Made by a program: the position numbers and the translations under genes
Assembly (NCBI GenBank): GCA_963704295.1
Contig: OY969884.1
Span: 1,302,001-1,366,000, forward strand
Direction of reading: 5' to 3'
Length of the DNA: 64,000 nucleotides
From: JACCVL01 sp963704295
Lineage (GTDB): Bacteria; Actinomycetota; Actinomycetes; Propionibacteriales; Nocardioidaceae
Notes under the pieces: model-generated
Database searches by the model: none
Told to the model about the DNA's origin: nothing
What the model saw: only the letters and a program-made list of their open reading frames with translations
Shown: positions 9,051-17,518 of the stretch, in pieces
Layout: each line of letters opens with the position of its first letter
Position numbering within the stretch: the first letter of the stretch is position 1

Positions 9051-10240
9051 GAGCCGGGCGCCCACCGCTGCTCTTCTACTGCCAGCACTCGGTCGGCATG
9101 GGCCACCTGGTGCGGTCGCTGGTGCTGGCCGAAGCCCTGGCCGAGCGGTTCGACGTTGTCCTCGTCAGCGGCGGTGAGTTCCCGGCGGAGCTGTCGGTGC
9201 CGGACGGCGTGCGGCTGGTGCCGTTGCCACCGCTGGGGCTGGCGGCGGACTACTCCTTGGTCACCCGGACGGGCGGATGGACGGTAGAGCAGGCCCAGCG
9301 TGAGCGGGTTCGACTGCTGCTGGAGTCCCTGCAGACGGTGGACCCGCAGGTGCTGCTGATCGAGCTCTACCCGTTCGGCCGACGCAAGTTCGCCTTCGAG
9401 CTGCTCCCTCTCCTCGACACGGCGACCGGCCGGAGCAACCCTCCCGCGGTCGTCTGCAGTGTGCGCGACATCCTGGTCCAGTCCCGTCGGGACCAGCTGC
9501 GGCACGACGAGACCGCGAGCCAGGTCGCCAACCGCTACTTCGACGCGGTCCTGGTGCACGCCGACCCACGGTTCGCCCGGTTCGAGGAGTCGTTCGCGCC
9601 GACCACACCGCTGACTGTCCCGATCCACTACACCGGCTTCGTCCGCCGCGGTGCAGGACCAGTCCCGAAGGGGAGAGGAGCGAGCCGGTCACGGGTGCTG
9701 GTCTCCGCGGGCGGCGGTCTCGTCGGCCAGCCCCTGTTCGCCGCGGCGGTGGACGCGGCACCGGCGCTGCTGGCCGGGGCGGGCCTGCACACCACCATCG
9801 TGACCGGGCCGTTCCTCCCCGCCGAGTCGCGAGCCGCCCTCCTCCGCCGGGCGACCGACCGGAACGCGCCCGTGCAGGTGGTCGACTTCGTCCCCGACCT
9901 GGCGGCAGCCATCGCCGAGTCGGCGGTGTCGGTCAGCCAGTGCGGTTACAACACCACCATGGACCTGCTCACGGCCGGGACCCCGGCCGTCGTCGTGCCG
10001 TACGCGGAGGGGCGGGAGGACGAGCAGACACGTCGGGCGCAGCGGCTGCAGCGCCTCGGCCTGTTGGACGTCCTGGACTCGGACTCGCTGTCCGGACCCA
10101 CCCTCGCGCGGGCGGTGCGGGCTGCGCTCGCTCGCCCCGCAGCCCCGTGCCGGCTGGAGCTCGATGGGGCGCAGCGAACGGCCGAGCTGGTCGACGCCGT
10201 GTGCGCCCGGCCGCGACGAGACCGGGCGGCGGCGCGATGA
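9047..10240 (+). CDS. glycosyltransferase, GT28/MurG-like
   Basis: This 397-residue protein begins with LLFYCQHSVGMGHLVRSL, the N-terminal glycine/histidine loop seen in GT28-type transferases. It ends with QCGYNTTMDLLTAGTPAVV (near residue 298), the UDP-sugar binding lobe. The ATG at 9047 was chosen because it overlaps the upstream stop as ATGA and starts the first beta strand. It is a probable paralogue of the truncated gene at the left window edge. The acceptor is unknown. Confidence 0.8.
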   Translation: MRAGRPPLLFYCQHSVGMGHLVRSLVLAEALAERFDVVLVSGGEFPAELSVPDGVRLVPLPPLGLAADYSLVTRTGGWTVEQAQRERVRLLLESLQTVDPQVLLIELYPFGRRKFAFELLPLLDTATGRSNPPAVVCSVRDILVQSRRDQLRHDETASQVANRYFDAVLVHADPRFARFEESFAPTTPLTVPIHYTGFVRRGAGPVPKGRGASRSRVLVSAGGGLVGQPLFAAAVDAAPALLAGAGLHTTIVTGPFLPAESRAALLRRATDRNAPVQVVDFVPDLAAAIAESAVSVSQCGYNTTMDLLTAGTPAVVVPYAEGREDEQTRRAQRLQRLGLLDVLDSDSLSGPTLARAVRAALARPAAPCRLELDGAQRTAELVDAVCARPRRDRAAAR

Positions 10241-11013
10241 GCGGATGGCTCGACCCGCTCACCGACGCCCTGGACAGGGCCGACCGGCCGGTTCCGTTCT
10301 TCATCCGCGACGACGACGCCGGTTGGGGGGACGCGGCGCTGTGGCCGCTGCTGGACCGGCTGCGGGCAGCCCACGTGCCGGTGGACGTCGCGGTGATTCC
10401 GGCGGCGGCCGGACCGGCGCTGATCACCGGACTCAACCGCCGGCGGGAGGAGGTCGCCGACGGCCGGCGCCTGCTGGACGTGCACCAGCACGGCTGGACG
10501 CACCGCAATCACGAGCCGGCCGGCCGCAAGTGCGAGTTCGGATCGGCTCGTCAGCGCTCCGAGCAGCTGACCGACCTGGTGAGCGGGCGGGTCGTCATGG
10601 CCGACGCGTTCGGCCCGGACTCGGGCCGGATCTTCGTTCCGCCGTGGAACCGCTGCACCAGCCAGACCGCGCAGCTGGTGCACGAGCTCGGCTTCACGGC
10701 GCTGTCTCGCGACGTCAGCGCCGGGACTGCCGGCGTCCCCGGACTCCGAGAGCTGCCGGTCACCGTCGACTGGTTCGCGAAGCGCCGCGGCGGCGGTGCG
10801 GTCGACCGCACCGGTCGCGGTGAGCTGCTCGCGGCCGCGGTGAGCTCGTGCATTGCCCGAGGCGACGAAGCGGTCCCCCCGGCGGCCGTGGGGGTGATGC
10901 TGCACCACGCCGAAGCCAGGGCGGAGGATCTGGCCGACATCTCCGAGCTCGCCGAGCTGCTCGCGGCGCACGACCGGGCCGCACCCGGGCTGATGACGGA
11001 GCTGCTGCCCTGA
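10237..11013 (+). CDS. polysaccharide-deacetylase-like protein
   Basis: This 258-residue protein has FFIRDDDAGWGD near residue 18, HQHGWTHRNH near residue 84 and PPWNR near residue 135. These correspond to the motif-1 aspartates, the H-x3-H zinc motif and the motif-3 PPWNR of the NodB/polysaccharide deacetylase fold. There is no signal peptide, so an intracellular precursor or lipid-linked sugar is the likely substrate. It overlaps the upstream transferase by ATGA and is the last plus-strand gene of the polysaccharide operon. Confidence 0.75.
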   Translation: MSGWLDPLTDALDRADRPVPFFIRDDDAGWGDAALWPLLDRLRAAHVPVDVAVIPAAAGPALITGLNRRREEVADGRRLLDVHQHGWTHRNHEPAGRKCEFGSARQRSEQLTDLVSGRVVMADAFGPDSGRIFVPPWNRCTSQTAQLVHELGFTALSRDVSAGTAGVPGLRELPVTVDWFAKRRGGGAVDRTGRGELLAAAVSSCIARGDEAVPPAAVGVMLHHAEARAEDLADISELAELLAAHDRAAPGLMTELLP

Positions 11014-11041
11014 GGCTCAGGGACCGCTCTCACCGGTGCGG

Positions 11042-12223
11042 TCACGGCAGGGCGGCAAGGACCGCGGCGACCTCGCCGGGCTGCGCTCTGCCCTTGACCA
11101 GCCGCCGGGCCAGGTAGCGAAGGATGGCGACGGTCAGGAACCAGCGCCAGCGCACCGGGTCCAGGTCCCTGCCCGCACGGCGCAGGTATCCCTCCAGGTA
11201 AGCCGCTCGCAGGGACTCGGCACGGGCACCCTCCGGCACGGACAGCTCCCGCGGCAGCGCCGCATACAGCGCGGCGACCTCGGCGTGCGGGTCGGCGTAG
11301 TGGCCGTCGTCCAGGTCGAGGACCGCCCAACGGTCCGGCCCGCACAGGATCTGGGAGGGAACGAAGTCACCCTGACAGAACGCCAGCTGGTCGTCGGCCG
11401 GACAGCCGGCGGCGAGCTCTGCCTCGAGCGGCCGCAGTTGCGCGGTCGCCGACGGTGCCAGCAGGGCGATCTGGTCGGTCGCGACCCGCGCCGCGGACAA
11501 CCAGTCGGCACAGGTCCGGACGCCGGCACCCGTCACCACGAGCTCGTGCAGCTCGCGCTGGATCGAGCCGAGCCGGTTCAACGACGGGCCGTCCGCCATC
11601 TCGTCCAGGACCTCGGAGAGCGGCTCGCCGGACAGCTGGTCCAGGTAGAGCAACCGGCGCCCGATGTCGAGCCCGACCGGTCGCGGGACGCGGAAGGTGT
11701 GGATGTCCGCCCTCGCGACCGCACGCTGCGTGGCCACCAGGATGCGGGCGGCTCGCCGCAGGCTGGACTCCCGCTTCGTCTTGGCGATCACCGGTGTCGG
11801 CAGTCCATCTCCCCCGTACAGCCGGAAGGTCACCCGGCGCAACGGGATGTAGCGCAGCACCTCGAGCCGGGCCCGGCTGCCGTGTGAGCGCAGCGGGCCG
11901 GACGGCTCCGCGAGCCACTGCATCACCGGTTCCTCGGGGAAGTCGTACGCCCGGGGTTCGGGCGCCTTCTCGTGCAGGTACAGGGTTCGTGCCGTGAAAC
12001 CGAGCGGGAGCCGTCCGTCGGTCCGGCGGGCGGACCAGTAGAACCTGCGCACCGCGACGGAGCCGTCGGCGCGGCGACGGGGAAGCAGCTCAGCCCGGAC
12101 CTCGGATCCGCCGCGCAGCCCCGGGTCGCGGGCGATGATGTCGCGCAGCTCGACCAGCCGGTGGTAGACCGCGGAGGCCGGTTCCACGGCCGGAAAGACC
12201 GGCTCGGGCGCCGACTCCTGCAC
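11042..12223 (-). CDS. diverged APH-fold kinase (QGDF catalytic loop)
   Basis: This is a protein of about 393 residues. The catalytic loop reads QGDFVPSQ near residue 282, followed by WAVLDLDDG, so the catalytic and metal aspartates are present but the usual HGD has Q for H. An N-terminal segment contains FRLYGGDGLPTPVIAKTKRE, resembling the ATP-lysine region. The GTG at 12223 is preferred over an ATG at 12268. A TACGCT box lies 6 nt upstream of it, which suggests a leaderless message, and the upstream ATG would leave almost no room for the divergent gene's promoter. The substrate is unknown. Confidence 0.65.
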   Translation of the reverse strand: MQESAPEPVFPAVEPASAVYHRLVELRDIIARDPGLRGGSEVRAELLPRRRADGSVAVRRFYWSARRTDGRLPLGFTARTLYLHEKAPEPRAYDFPEEPVMQWLAEPSGPLRSHGSRARLEVLRYIPLRRVTFRLYGGDGLPTPVIAKTKRESSLRRAARILVATQRAVARADIHTFRVPRPVGLDIGRRLLYLDQLSGEPLSEVLDEMADGPSLNRLGSIQRELHELVVTGAGVRTCADWLSAARVATDQIALLAPSATAQLRPLEAELAAGCPADDQLAFCQGDFVPSQILCGPDRWAVLDLDDGHYADPHAEVAALYAALPRELSVPEGARAESLRAAYLEGYLRRAGRDLDPVRWRWFLTVAILRYLARRLVKGRAQPGEVAAVLAALP

Positions 12224-12229
12224 GCTCGC

Positions 12230-12235
12230 AGCGTA
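12230..12235 (-). promoter_or_regulatory. -10-like TACGCT, leaderless start
   Basis: TACGCT ends 6 nt before the GTG at 12223 on the minus strand. The same box-to-start distance recurs at several other genes in this window, which supports both the promoter and the start choice. No convincing -35 hexamer is visible. Confidence 0.4.
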
Positions 12236-12273
12236 GTGCGGGCGAGAGCGGGCTGGGTCTGCCAGCATGAAGC

Positions 12274-13542
12274 GTGTCCCCGGGCAGCCGCGTTGTCGTC
12301 GTCGGTCAGGGCTACGTCGGCCTGCCGCTGGCGATGCGGGCCGTCGAGGTCGGGCACACCGTGATCGGCCTGGAGATCGACGAGAGCCGGGTCCAGCGGC
12401 TGACCGAGGGCCGCTCGTACGTCGAAGACGTCCCTGACGACGCCCTGGCCGGCGCGCTGACGTCGGGCCGGTTCACCCCGACCAGCGAGGCCCGGCTGTG
12501 CGCCGGCATGGACATCGCGGTCGTCACCGTCCCCACCCCGCTGCGAGACGGCGCCCCGGACCTGAGCTTCATCGAGGAGGCGGCGCGCACGCTGGCGCGG
12601 TACCTGCGACCCGGAGCGCTGGTCGTGCTGGAGTCCACCACCTATCCGGGGACCACGGAGGGCCTGTTCGGGCAGGCGCTCGAGCAGGGATCCGGGCTGC
12701 GGATGGGGACGGACTTCTCGCTCGGCTTCAGTCCCGAGCGGATCGATCCCGGCAACCCGACCTGGTCGTTCGTCAACACGCCGAAGGTGGTCTCCGGGGT
12801 GGACGCCGCCTCGCTGGCTGCGGTCCAGGGCTTCTACGACGACCTGGTCGAGCGCACGGTCCCGGTGAGCTCCCCCCGGGAGGCCGAGCTGGCGAAGCTG
12901 CTCGAGAACACCTACCGGCACGTCAACATCGCGCTGGTCAACGAGCTGGCGATGTTCGCCGCCGACCTCGGCATCGACGTGTGGGAGACGATCGAGGCAG
13001 CCTCGTCCAAGCCCTTCGGCTTCATGCGTTTCACCCCGGGTCCCGGCGTCGGCGGCCACTGCCTGCCGATCGACCCCAGCTACCTGTCCTGGCGGGTCAA
13101 GCGGGCCCTGGGGCACAGCTTCCGTTTCGTGGAGCTCGCCAACGACGTCAACGACCACATGCCCGACTACGTGGTCCGCCGGCTCACCCTGGCGTTGAAC
13201 CGGCACCGCAAGCCGGTGCACGGCAGCCGGGTGCTCGTCCTCGGGCTGGCGTACAAGAAGAACGTCGGCGATGCCCGGCAGTCGCCGGCGTCGATCGTGG
13301 TCAACCGGTTGCTCGACCTGGGCGCGGAGGTGCGGCTGGCGGATCCGCACGTGCCGGACGGGCGAGCCGACCATCGGGTGTCCCGGGTCGCGTGCAGCGT
13401 CGATGAGGTGGACGCGGCCGATCTCGTCGTGGTGCTGACCGACCACGACGCCTTCGACTGGCCGATGGTGGCCGAGCGGGCAATGCTGGTGCTGGACACC
13501 CGACACCGGTTGGAGCCATCCGATCGCGTCGAGCCCCTCTAA
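12274..13542 (+). CDS. UDP-sugar 6-dehydrogenase (WecC-like)
   Basis: This 422-residue dehydrogenase has the N-terminal NAD motif VVVGQGYVGLPLA and the catalytic GGHCLPIDPSYL (Cys about residue 262). The C-terminal UDP-binding domain has LGLAYKKNVGDARQSPA. The sequence resembles UDP-N-acetylmannosamine or UDP-N-acetylglucosamine 6-dehydrogenases more than UDP-glucose dehydrogenase. The GTG start lies close to a CAGCAT box. It is divergent from the kinase at 11042-12223 and should make a uronic-acid donor for the polysaccharide. Confidence 0.85.
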   Translation: MSPGSRVVVVGQGYVGLPLAMRAVEVGHTVIGLEIDESRVQRLTEGRSYVEDVPDDALAGALTSGRFTPTSEARLCAGMDIAVVTVPTPLRDGAPDLSFIEEAARTLARYLRPGALVVLESTTYPGTTEGLFGQALEQGSGLRMGTDFSLGFSPERIDPGNPTWSFVNTPKVVSGVDAASLAAVQGFYDDLVERTVPVSSPREAELAKLLENTYRHVNIALVNELAMFAADLGIDVWETIEAASSKPFGFMRFTPGPGVGGHCLPIDPSYLSWRVKRALGHSFRFVELANDVNDHMPDYVVRRLTLALNRHRKPVHGSRVLVLGLAYKKNVGDARQSPASIVVNRLLDLGAEVRLADPHVPDGRADHRVSRVACSVDEVDAADLVVVLTDHDAFDWPMVAERAMLVLDTRHRLEPSDRVEPL

Positions 13543-13543
13543 C

Positions 13544-13566
13544 CCCACCCCACCCCACCCCACCCA
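13544..13566. repeat. CCCCA simple-sequence run
   Basis: Four to five CCCCA units follow the stop of the dehydrogenase gene directly and lead into the 22-bp repeats. Such a run could vary in length between strains. No function is evident. Confidence 0.7.
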
Positions 13567-13567
13567 A

Positions 13568-13627
13568 CCCCGCGATCCGTCAGTTCTGACCCCGCGATCC
13601 GTCAGTTCTGACCCCGCCGTCCGTCAG
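13568..13627. repeat. 22-bp tandem repeat, two full units and one partial
   Basis: Two identical 22-bp units with the core GATCCGTCAGTT start at 13568 and 13590. A third, degenerate unit (core CCGTCCGTCAG) follows at 13612. The third copy contains the stop codon of the convergent kinase gene. The same core at the same 22-bp spacing makes up the larger element at 46973-47172. Confidence 0.85.
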
Positions 13628-15048
13628 GCAGCGTCCGGCAAGGTGACCTCGAGGAGGTCGAGCAGCACCTCGGCTCTCGCCGGCTGCACCCGAGCCCAGC
13701 TACGGACCACGCTGCCGACAAGATCCAGGCACTGCCAGGTTGTGGCCCGTGCGGCGGACAGCGGCGCGTGCTCTCGGTACTGCTGCACGAACATCCCGGC
13801 GAGCGCACGTTGGCGTTCCAGCGCCTCACCGTCGCCTGCCGGCGACGCCACCAGCCACAGCTCGCCGAACCGGGCGGTGAACCGGCCGATATCGAGGGCA
13901 GCCTCGCCTATGCCGGCACTGTCGAAGTCGATGAACCCCACGCTCGGACCGTCCAGCAGGACCTGCGCCGGCCGGAAGGCGCCGTGCACCACACCCGGCT
14001 CCGGCGCGTCTTCCCGGCACCCGCGCTTGGCGAGCGCGTCGAGCAGCCTGCCGACCGCCGTCGCTGTGTCATCGGGCAGGGTCGGCGCAACGCGCGCGAG
14101 CAACCGGCGGACGGCCGACACCTCAGCCGGCAGGTCGCGTGCAACGCACACCTGCGCACCGCACCCGTGCAGGGCAGCTAGCCCGGCTGCCGTCTGGAGC
14201 AGGGCCGCCTCCAGGCGGGCGGCTGCCTGCCGCGCCACGCCTGGTCCCGACCCATCCCGGTCGGCGCCGGCTACGCGTTGGGCCACCTCGGTCAGTGTCC
14301 GGTCGCCGGGCACCATCCCCTGCAGGAGGGTCCGCGCATCCGGCAGGTAGGCGAGCGGCTCGGCCAGCCGCGGTGTTGCCGCGACACCACCCAGGGGGCT
14401 TGACCACAACGCCCGCATGGCCGCGAACGTGGCGGCGCCCTCCTCCCCGCGATAGGTCTTGGCGACCACGGCGCGAGGCCAGGTTGGGTCGGCGCCGGCC
14501 GGATACTGCAGTTGGTAGACCAGCGTGGCGCGATGACCGGGCTTGTACCGGGACACGCGCGGCCGCACGTCCACCAGCCGCAGGCCGGGGCGGGTCGGAC
14601 CGCGCAGCGCATGTTCCAGCCGCACCCGGGCGCTGGCGGGATCGGCCAACGCCGGCAGGGCAGGCAGGCCGGGATCCGTCCCGACGGCCTGCACCGTCAG
14701 ACCGATCCCGGGCAGCGTGATCGCCGGGCCGGTGACGGTTGTCGGCCGGTCCGGCGCCCGGCCCGGCGGCTGCAGCTCCGCGACCAGCGACACCTGCCGT
14801 TCGCCGTCGTCGGTGGTGACGTCCGCGGAGTAGCGCATCGCCCATCGCCAGCTCCGGGCCCGTGCGGACTCGACCGTGACCCGACGCAGGGCCTCGGCCC
14901 CGGGCACCAGGTCACCGATCCGCTCACCCAGCGCCGCGGCGCACTGCTCGGGGTCGACGGCGTCGAGCAGCCATCCCGGCAGCTGTCGCCGTCGCATCAC
15001 GTCGAGGTGGCGGTGCATCTCGGTGGACGGCGACGCCGCATGCGTCAT
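13624..15048 (-). CDS. APH-fold protein lacking the catalytic aspartate (HGAF)
   Basis: This 474-residue protein is a diverged member of the aminoglycoside-phosphotransferase fold. The catalytic loop reads HGAFRPAQ (about residues 354-361), so the catalytic aspartate is replaced by alanine. The following SVGFIDFDSAG keeps the metal-binding aspartate. A VVAKTYRGEEGA segment near the middle may hold the ATP-contacting lysine. Its start overlaps the UDP-sugar dehydrogenase stop (15045-15048), so the two are translationally coupled. It may be a pseudokinase or binding protein of the polysaccharide locus. The stop codon lies in a 22-bp repeat unit. Confidence 0.65.
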   Translation of the reverse strand: MTHAASPSTEMHRHLDVMRRRQLPGWLLDAVDPEQCAAALGERIGDLVPGAEALRRVTVESARARSWRWAMRYSADVTTDDGERQVSLVAELQPPGRAPDRPTTVTGPAITLPGIGLTVQAVGTDPGLPALPALADPASARVRLEHALRGPTRPGLRLVDVRPRVSRYKPGHRATLVYQLQYPAGADPTWPRAVVAKTYRGEEGAATFAAMRALWSSPLGGVAATPRLAEPLAYLPDARTLLQGMVPGDRTLTEVAQRVAGADRDGSGPGVARQAAARLEAALLQTAAGLAALHGCGAQVCVARDLPAEVSAVRRLLARVAPTLPDDTATAVGRLLDALAKRGCREDAPEPGVVHGAFRPAQVLLDGPSVGFIDFDSAGIGEAALDIGRFTARFGELWLVASPAGDGEALERQRALAGMFVQQYREHAPLSAARATTWQCLDLVGSVVRSWARVQPARAEVLLDLLEVTLPDAA

Positions 15049-16379
15049 GGCTGTGCGGGCCTGCCGATCGCGCGGTAGGTCCAGCCGGCTCCACGCCAGC
15101 GGGTGACGTCAAGGCAGTTGCGCCCGTCCAGGACCGACCGACGTGCGACCAGCGATCCCAGCTCGACCGGGTCCGCCTCGCGGTACAACGGCCACTCGGT
15201 CAGGTGCAGCACCAGGTCGGCTCCGCGTACGCCGTCGGCCAGGCTGGTCGCGTACGTGAGCCTGGGCTGCACCCGGCGAGCGTTCGGCATGGCCTCGGGG
15301 TCGTGGACGCGGACCTGCGCTCCCCGGCGTTCCAGCTCGGTTGCCACCGCGAGCGCCGGTGAGTCCCGGACGTCATCGGAGTTGGGTTTGAAGGCGGCGC
15401 CGAGGACAGCGATCCGGCGGCGACGAATGTCCCCGCCGCAGTCGGCGACGGCCAGCTCCACCAGCCGGCGGCGCTGCCCCACGTTGATCGCGTCGACCTC
15501 GCGGAGCAGTGCGGCGGTGTGGTCGGCGCCGAGCTCGCCGGCACGGGCGATGAACCCGCGGATGTCCTTGGGCAGGCAGCCGCCCCCGAAACCGAGGCCG
15601 GCGCCGAGGAACTGGCTCCCGATCCTCGCGTCGTAGCCGAGTGCATCCACGAGCAGCGCGACGTCTGCCCCGGACGCCTCACACATCTGCGCCATGGCGT
15701 TGACGAACGAGATCTTCGTTGCCAGGAAGGCGTTCGCCGACATCTTGACCAGCTCTGCGGTGGGTAGGTCGCACACCACGAGCGGCGTCCCTGCGTCGAG
15801 ACAGTCGCGGTACACCTCGCGGAGCACCTTCTCGGCCGCAGTGGACTCGACACCGAACACCAGCCGGTTCGGAGCCAGGGTGTCCTCGACCGCGTGTCCC
15901 TCGCGCAGGAACTCGGGGTTCCATGCCACCTCGATGGTCGGGTTGGTCGCGTCCGGTGACGGGCGCAGCTGGTGCAGCCGCTGGACCAACTGTTGTGCGG
16001 TCCCGACCGGGACGGTCGATTTGCCGACCAGCAGTGAGCCGCGGCGCAGGTGGGGGACGACGGTGTCCACGGCCTGCCGCAGATGGGTCAGGTCGGCTGC
16101 GTCTCCGTCGCTTTGCTGGGGGGTGCCGACGCAGACGAAGGCCACGTCAGCGTGCTGTCCCGCCTCGGCCGCGGACGCGGTGAATCGAAGCCGGCCGGCC
16201 GCGATGCCTTCCCGTAGCACCTCGGTCAGGCGCGGCTCGTGGAACGGCAGGTCGCCGGCAGCGAGCGCCGCAACGCGGTCCGGGTCGACGTCCAGCCCGA
16301 CCACGTCGTGACCCAGGCGCGCCATGCACGCCGCGTGCGTGGCGCCGAGGTAGCCGACGCCGACAACGGTGATCCTCAT
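15045..16379 (-). CDS. ugd: UDP-glucose 6-dehydrogenase
   Basis: This 444-residue protein has the N-terminal MRITVVGVGYLGATHAA, the catalytic FGGGCLPKDIRGF (Cys about residue 266) and the C-terminal LGAAFKPNSDDVRDSPAL. These are classic signatures of UDP-glucose 6-dehydrogenase, which oxidises UDP-glucose to UDP-glucuronate with two NAD. The length is normal. It is the first gene of a two-gene minus-strand unit with the HGAF kinase-like gene. No clear ribosome binding site precedes the ATG. Together with the epimerase at 2342 it could supply uronic acids to the polysaccharide. Confidence 0.9.
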   Translation of the reverse strand: MRITVVGVGYLGATHAACMARLGHDVVGLDVDPDRVAALAAGDLPFHEPRLTEVLREGIAAGRLRFTASAAEAGQHADVAFVCVGTPQQSDGDAADLTHLRQAVDTVVPHLRRGSLLVGKSTVPVGTAQQLVQRLHQLRPSPDATNPTIEVAWNPEFLREGHAVEDTLAPNRLVFGVESTAAEKVLREVYRDCLDAGTPLVVCDLPTAELVKMSANAFLATKISFVNAMAQMCEASGADVALLVDALGYDARIGSQFLGAGLGFGGGCLPKDIRGFIARAGELGADHTAALLREVDAINVGQRRRLVELAVADCGGDIRRRRIAVLGAAFKPNSDDVRDSPALAVATELERRGAQVRVHDPEAMPNARRVQPRLTYATSLADGVRGADLVLHLTEWPLYREADPVELGSLVARRSVLDGRNCLDVTRWRGAGWTYRAIGRPAQP

Positions 16380-16523
16380 GGGCCCGTCGCGTCAGCCGTC
16401 ATCCCTCGAGTATTGGTGAGCACGGCGCTGCGGGTCAGTGGCCGATGGGGCTACGACCAAGGTCCGTTCAAGCCCGCTCACCGTCCGTCCGGTCCCCCTC
16501 CTCCGCCCTCCGCGCCGCGCTGG

Positions 16524-16574
16524 GAGTGACCGTTCTGCGCCGACACGCCGCGTTGTGTCGCGGCAGCGTCACTC
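16524..16574 (-). terminator. hairpin downstream of the cupin gene
   Basis: Outer arms GAGTGAC (16524-16530) and GTCACTC (16568-16574) enclose an imperfect inner GC stem around CGACAC/GTGTCG. It lies just beyond the cupin stop in the direction of transcription. There is no T tract, as is usual in GC-rich actinomycetes. An element with the same arms occurs at 26347-26398. The rest of the 16380-16600 gap shows no gene. Confidence 0.5.
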
Positions 16575-16600
16575 TCGACGACGGGTGCGGCCGGTGTCGG

Positions 16601-17089
16601 CTAGAGGTAGATGTTGTCGTGCTCCTCGAAGAACGCCTGCCGCTCCTCCGGGCTCGGCGTCCACCGGCCTTCGGCCATCTCGACGAGGCCCTCGAAGTAC
16701 GCCTCGCGCGGAGCCCCTGGTGCGAACAGGATCAGGAGCGAGACCGGCGCTCCGGACTCGTTGCGGAAGCCGTGCACCCCGCCTTCGGGTACGTAGTCGA
16801 AGTCACCCGGGTGCGCGTCGAACCAGCCGGACCCGTCGTACAGCTGGACGGCGCCGGACAGCACGAAGAACGACTCGCTGAAGGTCCGATGGAAGTGCGG
16901 CTCCGCAACCGCGGGTTGCGGCCCCATGTCCCAGCGGTACAGCCCGAACCGACCTGAGGTGCCGGCGCCGGTGGCGAGGTAGCTGGCAGCGCCGCCCGGT
17001 CGCGGGAGCTCGGGCGGCGTGTCGGCGGGGCGGAACCGGGCCGTGCGCTCACCGCCGGTGCCGAGGTACGTCGGGTCGGGGTAGGTCAT
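16601..17089 (-). CDS. cupin-domain protein
   Basis: This 162-residue protein has a single cupin barrel. Motif 1 reads EPHFHRTFSESFFVLSG, with two histidines and a glutamate for metal binding. A second motif around PEGGVHGFRN has the third histidine. The substrate cannot be told. The ATG lies 6 nt after a TAACGT box, suggesting leaderless translation. The gene stands alone between hairpin and promoter. Confidence 0.8.
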   Translation of the reverse strand: MTYPDPTYLGTGGERTARFRPADTPPELPRPGGAASYLATGAGTSGRFGLYRWDMGPQPAVAEPHFHRTFSESFFVLSGAVQLYDGSGWFDAHPGDFDYVPEGGVHGFRNESGAPVSLLILFAPGAPREAYFEGLVEMAEGRWTPSPEERQAFFEEHDNIYL

Positions 17090-17095
17090 GACGAG

Positions 17096-17101
17096 ACGTT
17101 A
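17096..17101 (-). promoter_or_regulatory. -10 box TAACGT, leaderless cupin start
   Basis: TAACGT is followed by 6 nt and then the ATG at 17089. No Shine-Dalgarno sequence fits into the gap, so initiation at the transcript 5' end is likely. Confidence 0.5.
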
Positions 17102-17117
17102 TCGAGCCGGTGCCCTA

Positions 17118-17471
17118 TCAACGATGCGTTCTGCGCGGCTCCTCCGCTGAGCCGCTCGTCGCGGGGCCTGGTGGCGCACCGGCGAGCCGGTACGACTCGC
17201 GCAGCAGTTCGTCGAGCTCGTCGAGGGTCAGCCGGTCCAGCCGGGCCAGCACCAGCATCGGCGACCGCTCGTGGTGCGGGGTCCAGTAGTAGGTGTTCGG
17301 ATCGGTCCCGGCGAGGGCTTCTCGCTCGTCCGTCTTGACCGTCACCACCCCGTCTTCCCAGATTCGTGCCATCAACGTGCGCGCGAACCAGGCCGGCCGG
17401 CCCCAGCTCGGTCGTTCGGCCACACCGGGCAGGTCCAGGCAGATCCGCCGTACGTCGTCCTCGCTCGCCAT
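17118..17471 (-). CDS. MmcQ/YjbR family protein
   Basis: This is a 117-residue small protein. It has the start MASEDDVRRICLDLPGV, an aromatic PAWFARTL segment, the DGVVTVKTDERE strand and a YYWTPHH region, all typical of the YjbR/CyaY-like DNA-binding-fold family. The molecular role of the family is poorly known. The ATG at 17471 gives the usual family N-terminus. Confidence 0.75.
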   Translation of the reverse strand: MASEDDVRRICLDLPGVAERPSWGRPAWFARTLMARIWEDGVVTVKTDEREALAGTDPNTYYWTPHHERSPMLVLARLDRLTLDELDELLRESYRLAGAPPGPATSGSAEEPRRTHR

Positions 17472-17518
17472 GCCGACACGATGCCGGGCGGGCGTCCTCC
17501 AGTCCACAGGTGCAGCGG

